From an uncultured Clostridia bacterium (GTDB taxonomy: Bacteria > Bacillota > Clostridia > Oscillospirales > CAG-272): 20,908 nucleotides of DNA. The DNA is taken from positions 1-20,908 of the forward strand of contig CAJGCM010000024.1 in assembly GCA_904501765.1 (NCBI GenBank), written 5' to 3'. The number at the start of each line of letters is the position of its first letter. The stretch's first letter is position 1. Both the position numbers and the translations under genes were made by a program. Positions 7,057-13,700 of this stretch are shown in pieces. Under the pieces are notes generated by a model that worked only from the letters and a program-made list of their open reading frames with translations, was not told the origin of the DNA and searched no databases.

Positions 7057-7457
7057 TCATTTTGTTTCTACACTTTTTCGGCATTGGTATCTTTTTCGGT
7101 TAATTGATGGGGAAAAGAGCGCCGGATTCGGTTTTGCCCGTGGAAAAGCTCTAACAAAAAATCTACACAATTCCGTTGTAGTAGGAGCAAAACAGAGTAA
7201 AATGCCATGATTTTGCCCATTTCTACTGTAAAAAGTTGTGTCTTCACAAAGTGGAAAACTTTAACAGGCAAACTGGTGGTTATCGAGTTGTTAACAATGT
7301 GGAAAAGTATTCTACATCAAATTTAGATTTTCTTTTTGTTACGTCGGCGGTATAGTCAGGAGTGGAAAAACGTACGTTACAAATTTCGTTATTATTTGTA
7401 ATTGAACAGTTATCGTAATGCCGAAAATTTACGGAAGAACAGAGTAGTAAATATAAG
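7057..7457. other. Gene-free gap between converging transcription units
   Basis: About 400 nt in which I see no credible gene: short ORFs on both strands lack ribosome binding sites and protein-like composition. It holds the GTGGAAAA repeat set, a TTGTTAACAA palindrome (7288-7297) and an AACGTACGTT palindrome (7369-7378). Genes on both sides point into it. Confidence 0.6.
7140..7369 (+). repeat. Four same-strand GTGGAAAA repeats (DnaA-box-like)
   Basis: GTGGAAAA occurs at 7140-7147, 7251-7258, 7299-7306 and 7362-7369, all on the plus strand. A fifth degenerate copy (GGGGAAAA) lies at 7109-7116. The first two share a longer unit, GTGGAAAAGCTCTAACA versus GTGGAAAACTTTAACA. Read on the minus strand the third is TTTTCCACA, one mismatch from the DnaA box TTATCCACA. 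The others carry an additional end mismatch. No perfect DnaA box is present. The spacings (111, 48 and 63 nt) show no regular phase. Confidence 0.55.
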
Positions 7458-7524
7458 AAAGCAAGACGAATCTGCGAAGCCCTGCCTTGGTCGGCAAAGT
7501 TGCAAATCCGTCTTGCTTTTATTA
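7458..7524 (-). terminator. Large hairpin between converging genes, probable ftsZ terminator
   Basis: AAAGCAAGACG (7458-7468) pairs with CGTCTTGCTTT (7509-7519), an 11-bp stem. The 40-nt interior can form a further hairpin, TGCC/GGCA (7483-7486 with 7493-7496). On the plus strand it is followed by TTTTATTATTT, on the minus strand by CTTATATTT. Its position 48 nt beyond the ftsZ stop suggests it ends the dcw transcript. It may also block plus-strand readthrough. Confidence 0.65.
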
Positions 7525-7567
7525 TTTAAAAAAATTCGTAAAAAATTACAAAGCTTCAAAAGAAAAA

Positions 7568-8806
7568 TTATCTTTTATTTCTCTTGATTGCAGTGAATAT
7601 TTCGTCGTATTCACGGTATGTAGCCTTAGCAGTGCTGGGAACAAAATCCTCTGCCGGACGAGATACGGGAATCTCTTTTACAGTAGCCTCTTCCACCTTA
7701 GGTCTTACAAAAACAGGCTCTTCGGGAATTGCCTCGGGAGCGGGAATTTCTTCCTTTTCCACTATAACGTTCCTAACCTCAATTCCTCTTACAGGAGCCT
7801 CTTCCGCTATCGCAACCTCGGGAACTGCGGCAATAGCCTCGGGCTTTGCCGACTGTTTTTTCGTATCAAAGCCTGTTGCGATTATAGTGATGCGCATTTC
7901 ATTTTCAAGGTTCTCGTCGAAAGTAGTGCCCCAGATAATGTTAGCATCCTCGTCAGCCTCGCTCTGAATCATACTGGATGCGAGGTCTATTTCGTTAAGC
8001 TGAATATCGGGGGAAGCAGTTATGCTGATAAGAACGCCGGTTGCGCCCGAAATGCTTGTGGAAAGAAGGGGAGAAGAAATCGCCATTGTAGCAGCGATAA
8101 CGGCTTTGTCCTCGCCCTTTGCATAGCCAACACCCATATGAGCGTAGCCTGCGTTTTTCATAACTGTTGTAACGTCAGCAAAGTCGAGGTTTACAAGACC
8201 GGGGAAATTGATAACGTCCGATACCGACTGTACGCCCTTGCGAAGCACGTCGTCTGCAATTTCAAAGGCTGCGCCGAATGAGAGCTTTGTATCCTCTATG
8301 TGCTTAAGTCTTTCGTTGGGGATTACAATAAGCGAATCCACGTATTTCGAAAGCTCGGCAATACCTGCCTCTGCCTGAATCATTCTCTTTTTACCCTCAA
8401 AGAGGAAGGGTTTTGTTACAATTCCTACAGTGAGTATACCCATTTCTCTTGCCACTCTTGCAACAACAGGCGCAGCTCCTGTGCCTGTACCGCCACCCAT
8501 TCCGGCAGTAACGAAGAGCATGTCCGCTCCTGCAATAAGAGCCTTTATATCTTCAATGGACTCCTCAGCGCTCTGCTTACCGATTTCGGGCTTAGCGCCT
8601 GCGCCTGTCCCTGTTTTTCCAATAACAAGCTTCTTCGCTGCGCAGGAGGTATCAAGGGACTGACGGTCTGTGTTTATAGCAATAAACTCGACACCCTTAA
8701 TGTTAGTCTGAATCATTCTGTTAACTGCGTTGTTTCCGCCGCCGCCAACGCCGACAACCTTAATATCAACGGCGCTTACGTAGCCTGTATCAAAATCGAA
8801 TTCCAT
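7568..8806 (-). CDS. ftsZ: Cell division protein FtsZ
   Basis: Tubulin-like GTPase forming the cytokinetic Z-ring. Residues 19-26 (GVGGGGNN) and the tubulin signature GGGTGTG at 104-110 form the GTP site. The synergy loop contains NLDFAD, keeping the catalytic Asp pattern NxDxxD. The length of 412 aa is normal. The globular domain ends at about residue 320, then comes an acidic, Pro- and Ala-rich linker. The C-terminal tail reads EYDEIFTAIKRNKR. It is basic at the end but lacks the usual Pro-x-Phe-Leu core that binds FtsA, SepF and ZipA-type partners. CGGAGGA lies 7-8 nt before the ATG. It is the last gene of the minus-strand cluster, 143 nt after murG. No ftsA is nearby. Confidence 0.98.
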   Translation of the reverse strand: MEFDFDTGYVSAVDIKVVGVGGGGNNAVNRMIQTNIKGVEFIAINTDRQSLDTSCAAKKLVIGKTGTGAGAKPEIGKQSAEESIEDIKALIAGADMLFVTAGMGGGTGTGAAPVVARVAREMGILTVGIVTKPFLFEGKKRMIQAEAGIAELSKYVDSLIVIPNERLKHIEDTKLSFGAAFEIADDVLRKGVQSVSDVINFPGLVNLDFADVTTVMKNAGYAHMGVGYAKGEDKAVIAATMAISSPLLSTSISGATGVLISITASPDIQLNEIDLASSMIQSEADEDANIIWGTTFDENLENEMRITIIATGFDTKKQSAKPEAIAAVPEVAIAEEAPVRGIEVRNVIVEKEEIPAPEAIPEEPVFVRPKVEEATVKEIPVSRPAEDFVPSTAKATYREYDEIFTAIKRNKR

Positions 8807-8882
8807 TTTAAGTCCTCCGAAAAGTATTAATTTTAAAAAACATAATCTACAAATATTTTATAATACTTGACAGAAAAAAGCA

Positions 8883-8929
8883 ATAAATAATTTTAAATAT
8901 TTAAAAATTTACAATTTATAATTATTTAT
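8883..8929 (-). repeat. A/T-only inverted repeat between murG and ftsZ
   Basis: ATAAATAATT (8883-8892) and AATTATTTAT (8920-8929) are perfect complements. After one mismatch the stem continues for 5 more A-T pairs (8894-8898 with 8914-8918). It could be a weak processing or termination hairpin in the murG-ftsZ leader. The 143-nt gap is otherwise extremely AT-rich, and I see no well-formed sigma-A promoter for ftsZ in it. Confidence 0.4.
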
Positions 8930-8949
8930 CGGAAATAATACCGAGCAGA

Positions 8950-10065
8950 TTATAATTTCTGCTCGGCGATTCTTAAAATCTCTGCGGTTATTACCTCGGC
9001 GCTCCTCGGTGAGGATAACTTTTTTAAGTTTTCTGACATTTCAGTTCTTAATGCGTCGTTTTTCATCAGTTTTTCAATCTCGAACATAAGCCTCTCGCAG
9101 TTAAGCTCCTTTTCCTCAACTACCACCGCCGCTCTGTTTTCAGAAAAGTGTTCGGCGTTTTTTACCTGATGGTTTCCTGTAACGTTTGGCGAAGGAATGA
9201 GAATGGGGGGCGTGCCGCAAAGAGCAATTTCCGAAAGAGTCATAGCGCCACACCTTGAAATAACCAAATCGGCGGCCGTGATATAGGTTGCCATATCGGA
9301 TATGAAAGGGTAAACACGGCATCCGCGCTCTCCGGAAGAACAAAGCCTTGTGTAGTTTTCCGAAAGTTTTTCAAAGTATCTCTTTCCTGAAGAGTGAATA
9401 TGCCTCACACATCCTTTTTTTATGGAGAACGAGTTAATCACTTCCATAATAACTTTGTTCACAGTTTCAGCTCCGCCACTGCCACCCACAGAGAAAATCA
9501 TAAACTCATTATCGGAAATGCGGAGCCGACGTCTCGCCTCCGATTTTTTTATTTTACCGAATTCACCTCTTACAGGGTTTCCGGAAAGCTTTGCGTTTTT
9601 TAAGCTTTTTAAATCCCCCTCGCACGTTGGGCATCCGAGAAGAACAAGGTCGGCTTTTTTTGCAAAAAGCTTACTAACAAGACCGGGGACGCTGTTTGAT
9701 TCGTGGATTACAGTTGGAATTTTAATGGATCTTGCCGCTTCCAGAACAGGCCAGCTGACATACCCACCCATACCAACAACAACATCAGCTTTAAAGTCCG
9801 AAATAATCGATTTAGCCTTCTTTTTTGCAGAAAAAGCGAGGCAGAGTCTTTTAATGTTAGTGAGCGACAGACTCCTCTTGAGCCCTTCTATTTCTATCGA
9901 ATATAACTTAAATCCGGCATTTTTTACAAGAGCGTTTTCTCCGCCCCCGAGCCTGCCGATAAATGCTATCTTTATATCCTTACGACTCTTTAGCATCTGT
10001 TCTGCTATGGCAATCGCCGGAGTTACGTGCCCCGATGTTCCGCCGCCGCAAAATATTACGTTCAT
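8950..10065 (-). CDS. murG: UDP-GlcNAc:lipid I N-acetylglucosaminyltransferase MurG
   Basis: Peripheral membrane GT-B glycosyltransferase that adds GlcNAc to lipid I to make lipid II on the cytosolic face. Features are the N-terminal glycine loop GGGTSGHVTPA, the GGYVSWPV loop, HESNSVPGL, the second glycine loop GGSGGAETVN, and the UDP-GlcNAc region SRCGAMTLSEIALCGTPP. From MNVIFCGGG it is 371 aa, normal for MurG. I chose the start at 10065 because GAGAGG (10071-10076) sits 5 nt upstream and the protein then begins at the family N-terminus. A longer in-frame start at 10101 would add 12 residues without homology-like content. The 85-nt gap after ftsW contains a modest hairpin. It lies between ftsW and ftsZ in the cluster. 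Confidence 0.96.
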   Translation of the reverse strand: MNVIFCGGGTSGHVTPAIAIAEQMLKSRKDIKIAFIGRLGGGENALVKNAGFKLYSIEIEGLKRSLSLTNIKRLCLAFSAKKKAKSIISDFKADVVVGMGGYVSWPVLEAARSIKIPTVIHESNSVPGLVSKLFAKKADLVLLGCPTCEGDLKSLKNAKLSGNPVRGEFGKIKKSEARRRLRISDNEFMIFSVGGSGGAETVNKVIMEVINSFSIKKGCVRHIHSSGKRYFEKLSENYTRLCSSGERGCRVYPFISDMATYITAADLVISRCGAMTLSEIALCGTPPILIPSPNVTGNHQVKNAEHFSENRAAVVVEEKELNCERLMFEIEKLMKNDALRTEMSENLKKLSSPRSAEVITAEILRIAEQKL

Positions 10066-10084
10066 TATAACCTCTCTGTTTTTG

Positions 10085-10131
10085 ATGAGATTAAAATTCA
10101 TTCACCTGTATTATATTATGTGAAATCTCAT
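10085..10131 (-). repeat. Inverted repeat in the ftsW-murG gap
   Basis: ATGAGATT (10085-10092) and AATCTCAT (10124-10131) form an 8-bp stem. An inner TCAC/GTGA pairing (10102-10105 with 10120-10123) shortens the loop. It lies upstream of the murG ribosome binding site, which stays outside the stem. Its role is unknown: possibly mRNA processing or translational tuning. Confidence 0.4.
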
Positions 10132-10150
10132 TCTCTTATATGTCTTATTT

Positions 10151-11305
10151 TTACTTTGAAATTTTAGCCCTCCTTGAAAAGGATAGTATCATACCCATTT
10201 CAAAGAATAGCATTATCAAAGATGAGCCGCCATAACTGAAAAACGGCAGAGAAATTCCGGTATTCGGAATGGTGTTCGTTACAACCGCTACGTTTAAAAG
10301 CACCTGAACGGCTATCTTGGTACATATTCCGAATATCACAAGTCGCTCGAAGGTGTTTTCAGCGCGCAAAGCTATTGTGTAGCCACGAATTACGAGGAAT
10401 GAGAATAAGAATAGGACAAAAACAGCTCCGACAAGACCTAATTCTTCGCACAGAATTGCAAAAATCATATCATTAGCAGGCTCTGATACGTAGCAGTATT
10501 TAAGTAAGCTTTTACCAAAGCCAAGGCCGAAAAGCCCTCCCGAGCCGATTGCCATAAGCCCTTGCAGAGTCTGCCAGCCGCCTGTAAGCTTATAGCTCTC
10601 GGGGTCCTGCCATACGGTTATTCTGTCTTTTGTATAGTCCGTAAACAGTGCGATACAAAGAACGCCGACACCACCGAGGGCAGTGAAAGCTGATATGTAC
10701 TTCGTGTTTATCCCCGAAGCTATGATTACAAGAAGTCCGATAAGCCCGAGGATAATAATGCAAGACAAGTGCTTTTGAATCATTACAAGGATTATAGGCA
10801 CTAACATTATAAGACCGGGTATCAGTGTTCCAAAAACAAATACGTTGCCTTTGCTTTTCTTGTCAAGCGCTTTTTCCTCATTTCTCGAAAAATAATAGGC
10901 AAGCATCATAACCATAGTCATTTTTGCAATTTCCGAGGGTTGAATGGTAAGAGGCCCTATGGATATCCACCTTTGCGCCCCGTTTCCTACAAATCCTATA
11001 ACAAGTACGAGAATCAGCAAAATAAGGGTCAGAATATATAAAAAAGGTGATAGGATTTTGTAGGTTTCGGGCTTTATATGAGATGCAATTATCATAACGG
11101 CAACGCCGACGGCAACCCATATCATCTGACGTTTTATAAAGAAATTGCCGTCGTCATACCTGAATTCAGCATATGCGTAGCCTGCGCTGAAAACCATCAA
11201 TGTTCCGAAAATTGCAAGCGATATGACAAGAGATAGAAATATCAAATCGACTTTGCCGCGCCTTTCCAAAAACATGAATTTACTTTTTAGTGATTTTAAA
11301 TTCAT
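10151..11305 (-). CDS. ftsW: FtsW/SpoVE-type SEDS peptidoglycan polymerase
   Basis: Polytopic SEDS glycosyltransferase that polymerises lipid II at the septum with its partner class B PBP. Multiple membrane helices are visible. Family motifs include QPSEIAKM, the extracellular region QTLQGLMAIGSGGLFGLGFG, NDMIFAILCEELGLVG, and the C-terminal PNTGISLPFFSYGGSS. I place the start at 11305 (MNLKSLKSK, 384 aa) because AAGGAAG lies about 8 nt upstream. The earlier ATG at 11326 has no ribosome binding site and would add seven residues. It follows mraY by 24 nt. In Clostridia this position holds FtsW or the sporulation paralogue SpoVE, and sequence alone does not separate them. Its partner PBP is encoded in the same cluster. 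Confidence 0.94.
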   Translation of the reverse strand: MNLKSLKSKFMFLERRGKVDLIFLSLVISLAIFGTLMVFSAGYAYAEFRYDDGNFFIKRQMIWVAVGVAVMIIASHIKPETYKILSPFLYILTLILLILVLVIGFVGNGAQRWISIGPLTIQPSEIAKMTMVMMLAYYFSRNEEKALDKKSKGNVFVFGTLIPGLIMLVPIILVMIQKHLSCIIILGLIGLLVIIASGINTKYISAFTALGGVGVLCIALFTDYTKDRITVWQDPESYKLTGGWQTLQGLMAIGSGGLFGLGFGKSLLKYCYVSEPANDMIFAILCEELGLVGAVFVLFLFSFLVIRGYTIALRAENTFERLVIFGICTKIAVQVLLNVAVVTNTIPNTGISLPFFSYGGSSLIMLFFEMGMILSFSRRAKISK

Positions 11306-11329
11306 AAAACAAGCTTCCTTCGGCATATT

Positions 11330-12313
11330 TTAGACGAAAATCGCAAAAGCGAAAAGAGAAACTATAAGAGTCAGAAAAATTGCGGATAAAACGATTTTAT
11401 TTTCGCTCCAGCCGCACTTTTCAAAATGATGGTGAATGGGAGCCATTTTAAAAATACGCTTTTTCGTAAGCTTGAAGAACGTTACCTGTAAGATTACCGA
11501 GAATCCCTCTATAAGGTAAACAATTCCAACAAAAGCAATAATCAGAGGGTTTCCGAGAGAAAAGGCGCATCCTACGGTAATAGCGCCGAAGAAAAGGGAG
11601 CCTGTATCACCCATAAAGATTTTTGCGGGGTGCAGATTAAAAATAAGGAATCCAACGGATGCACCTATGAGGGCAGCTGAAACTGCCGCCACCTCGGTAT
11701 TGGTAAATGCCGAAATGTAAAACAAGGCAACACCTATTGCAAAAGCAACACCCGAAGCAAGACCGTCTATACCGTCTGTAAGATTTGCACAGTTTATCGT
11801 TCCAAGAATTGCGATGAATGACAATGGATAGTATAATGCGCCCAGGTCAAAGGCGCCGAAGCTGAAATAAATTACGCTTGATTCAAAAAGTATAAATTTT
11901 CTTGCTAAAAGAAGCCCTAAAGCTAAAAGAGACTGAAGGAAGATTTTTTGACTTGGCGAAAGCCCTGCGTTTTCTTTTCTTTTTAGCTTAGTTAAATCGT
12001 CGAAAATTCCGATAGCTGAGTTTAAAAGGGCGAAGGTTGAGGTTATTGCGAGGGATTTAGAAAAATATTTTTCACCAGTAAAGTAGAGTACTGCGGAGAA
12101 TATCAGAAGGATTAACGACACCGGTAAAACAAAACCAACTCCACCCATAGTAGGTGTGCCCGCTTTCTTCAGATGCCACCGAGGGCCTTCCTCGTATATC
12201 GGTTGCTTAGCCCTCTCTCTTAAGAAAGGAATCAGCTTTGACAAACAGAGGGCGGAAGAGAGCAGTGTAAAGAGAAAAATTAATACGTATGTTAAAAAGG
12301 TGTGCTCCTGCAT
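11330..12313 (-). CDS. mraY: Phospho-N-acetylmuramoyl-pentapeptide transferase MraY
   Basis: Integral membrane enzyme that transfers phospho-MurNAc-pentapeptide to undecaprenyl phosphate, making lipid I. The length of 327 aa with about ten hydrophobic segments is typical. Diagnostic segments are GTPTMGG, the catalytic aspartate pair in GIFDDLTKL, NLTDGIDGLA, the Mg-binding GDTGSLFFGA, and PIHHHFE near the C-terminus. AAGGAA is placed 8 nt before the ATG. It starts 22 nt after the murF stop and is followed 24 nt later by ftsW, with no murD in between, where many Firmicute clusters carry it. All catalytic residues that I can recognise are present. Confidence 0.98.
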   Translation of the reverse strand: MQEHTFLTYVLIFLFTLLSSALCLSKLIPFLRERAKQPIYEEGPRWHLKKAGTPTMGGVGFVLPVSLILLIFSAVLYFTGEKYFSKSLAITSTFALLNSAIGIFDDLTKLKRKENAGLSPSQKIFLQSLLALGLLLARKFILFESSVIYFSFGAFDLGALYYPLSFIAILGTINCANLTDGIDGLASGVAFAIGVALFYISAFTNTEVAAVSAALIGASVGFLIFNLHPAKIFMGDTGSLFFGAITVGCAFSLGNPLIIAFVGIVYLIEGFSVILQVTFFKLTKKRIFKMAPIHHHFEKCGWSENKIVLSAIFLTLIVSLFAFAIFV

Positions 12314-12335
12314 TTTATCATTTCCTTATCGTGTG

Positions 12336-13700
12336 TTATGGGGTGGCTAAAAGAATTTCGCATATCCTCGTAAGATTTAATTTGTGTGAGCCTTTAAATA
12401 GCACAACGTCTCCCGGCATAGCCGTATCTTTGATTTGCTTGGCAGTAATTTCGGGTCTTGTGATATCACTGTTTTTGTATATTTTTTTATTTGGAAACCC
12501 GGCATCTGCGGCGCCTTTTGCTACAAATTCCGAATACACCCCAAAGGTGTATATCTTGTCGAGTCCATAGCAGTGGCATAGTTCTCCGATTTTTCGATGT
12601 ATCCTTTCTGTATGAGTGCCAAGCTCAAGAATATCTCCGATACAGACGCATTTAGCCTTACCCTCCGTCACGCATAAGGTTTCGAGCGCTGCTCTTACCG
12701 ACTCCAAGGAAGAATTGTAGGAGTCGTCTATCAATGTAATGCCATCGATTTCATATGTTTTAGCTGAGTTGTTTGTTTTCTGTAATCCTTTTATGGCATC
12801 GAGAATTTCCTCTTCCGTAAAATCAAGCTCCTCGCAAGTTGCCAGCGCAAAAGCGAGGCATTCTGTAAGGTGGGAGGCGTCAAGAGAAATTCTTATATCA
12901 TCAGAGCGGTATTTTTGGCTTAATAATTTAAAACTGTCGCGTTGTAGTTGTGTGAACAAAAAATCTGCGCCGCTATCAATTGTTGACACGGTTTTTTTGG
13001 TAGTAATACCGTCAAGCAGAGGCTCGCCGTAGGGAATTATAACCCTTTTGGTAAAAGGGTTCATATTATAGGTAATTTCCGTTTTTGCTTCTGCTATCAA
13101 TTTTCTGCTGCCGAAATTTCCTATATGAGATGTTCCTATTTTTGTAATTATGGCAATGTCTGGTTTTACCGAGAGGGAAATTTCCTTCAATTCTCCCTTG
13201 TGGTTCATTCCCGCCTCTATGATTAATATCTCTGTATCATAGGGCGCTGAGAGAACGGTAAAGGGAACACCTATCATATTGTTGAGGTTGCCGACTGTCG
13301 CGTGAGTTTTGTATTTCCTCTTTGTTAGCTGATGTAAAAGCTCCTTTGTCGTGGTTTTACCCACGCTGCCGGTTATTACAACGGTTCTTTTTATGGGAAG
13401 TTGCTTTTTGTATTCGTAGGCGAGAGATAAAAGGGCCTTAATACAATCCTTTACTAAAACGTCAGCGAGTCCGCTTTTTGCCGATACTGTAAAAGCCCCC
13501 TTCGAAATGGCCTCTTCGATAAAATCTTCACCGTCAAAATTCTCACCGGGGAGCGCAAAAAATAAATCGCCAACCCCGATTTGTCTTGTATCAGTACATA
13601 TACAGTCGATAATTACGTTTTCGTCGGATTCTGATACTTTAGCTCCGAGAGCTCTTTTAATTTTTGAAAGCGAAAAAGGGATATCAAGCTTTATTCTCAT
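12336..13700 (-). CDS. murF: UDP-MurNAc-tripeptide:D-Ala-D-Ala ligase MurF
   Basis: Cytosolic ATP-dependent amide ligase adding D-Ala-D-Ala to the UDP-MurNAc-tripeptide. The length of 454 aa is normal. The N-terminal Mur domain contains CTDTRQIGVGDLFFALPG. The ATP-binding P-loop is GSVGKTTTKE at 111-120 (Lys115). The conserved region GTSHIGNFGSRKLIAEAK and the C-terminal domain motif DDSYNSS (DxYNxxP in many members) follow. The start codon lies 17 nt inside the end of murE, so the two are translationally coupled. The pair murE-murF followed by mraY is the canonical dcw order. No anomaly is seen. Confidence 0.97.
   Translation of the reverse strand: MRIKLDIPFSLSKIKRALGAKVSESDENVIIDCICTDTRQIGVGDLFFALPGENFDGEDFIEEAISKGAFTVSAKSGLADVLVKDCIKALLSLAYEYKKQLPIKRTVVITGSVGKTTTKELLHQLTKRKYKTHATVGNLNNMIGVPFTVLSAPYDTEILIIEAGMNHKGELKEISLSVKPDIAIITKIGTSHIGNFGSRKLIAEAKTEITYNMNPFTKRVIIPYGEPLLDGITTKKTVSTIDSGADFLFTQLQRDSFKLLSQKYRSDDIRISLDASHLTECLAFALATCEELDFTEEEILDAIKGLQKTNNSAKTYEIDGITLIDDSYNSSLESVRAALETLCVTEGKAKCVCIGDILELGTHTERIHRKIGELCHCYGLDKIYTFGVYSEFVAKGAADAGFPNKKIYKNSDITRPEITAKQIKDTAMPGDVVLFKGSHKLNLTRICEILLATP

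Noticed and set aside
7068..7271. A 67-codon minus-strand frame in the gene-free gap
   Set aside because: It has no ribosome binding site, overlaps the GTGGAAAA repeats and lacks recognisable protein features. I cannot support it as a gene.
7140..7369. CRISPR array
   Set aside because: The repeats are only 8 nt with irregular spacing (48-111 nt) and there are no cas genes.
7100..7380. Main chromosomal origin of replication
   Set aside because: No dnaA, dnaN or rpmH is present, no perfect DnaA boxes are seen, and genes on both sides converge on the site rather than diverge from it. I kept only the weaker claim of a DnaA-box-like cluster.
7402..7587. A 61-codon plus-strand frame across the large hairpin
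   Set aside because: It runs through the inverted repeat at 7458-7519 into the end of ftsZ, and has Lys/Arg-rich composition and no ribosome binding site.
7487..8281. A 264-codon plus-strand open frame opposite ftsZ
   Set aside because: It lies antisense to the conserved FtsZ coding sequence, has no ribosome binding site, and its protein is Cys/Tyr/Phe/Asn-rich and low in normal structure, as expected of a shadow frame.
8868..8873. TTGACA on the plus strand between ftsZ and murG
   Set aside because: No acceptable -10 lies at 16-18 nt. A promoter here would read antisense into murG.
10110..10115. TATAAT on the minus strand upstream of murG as an internal promoter
   Set aside because: The hexamer at the -35 distance is TAAGAG, which is not a credible -35. 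It also lies within the loop of the ftsW-murG hairpin.
9422..10123. A 233-codon plus-strand open frame opposite murG
   Set aside because: Antisense shadow of MurG with Pro/Ser/Leu-rich composition. The MurG frame carries all family motifs.
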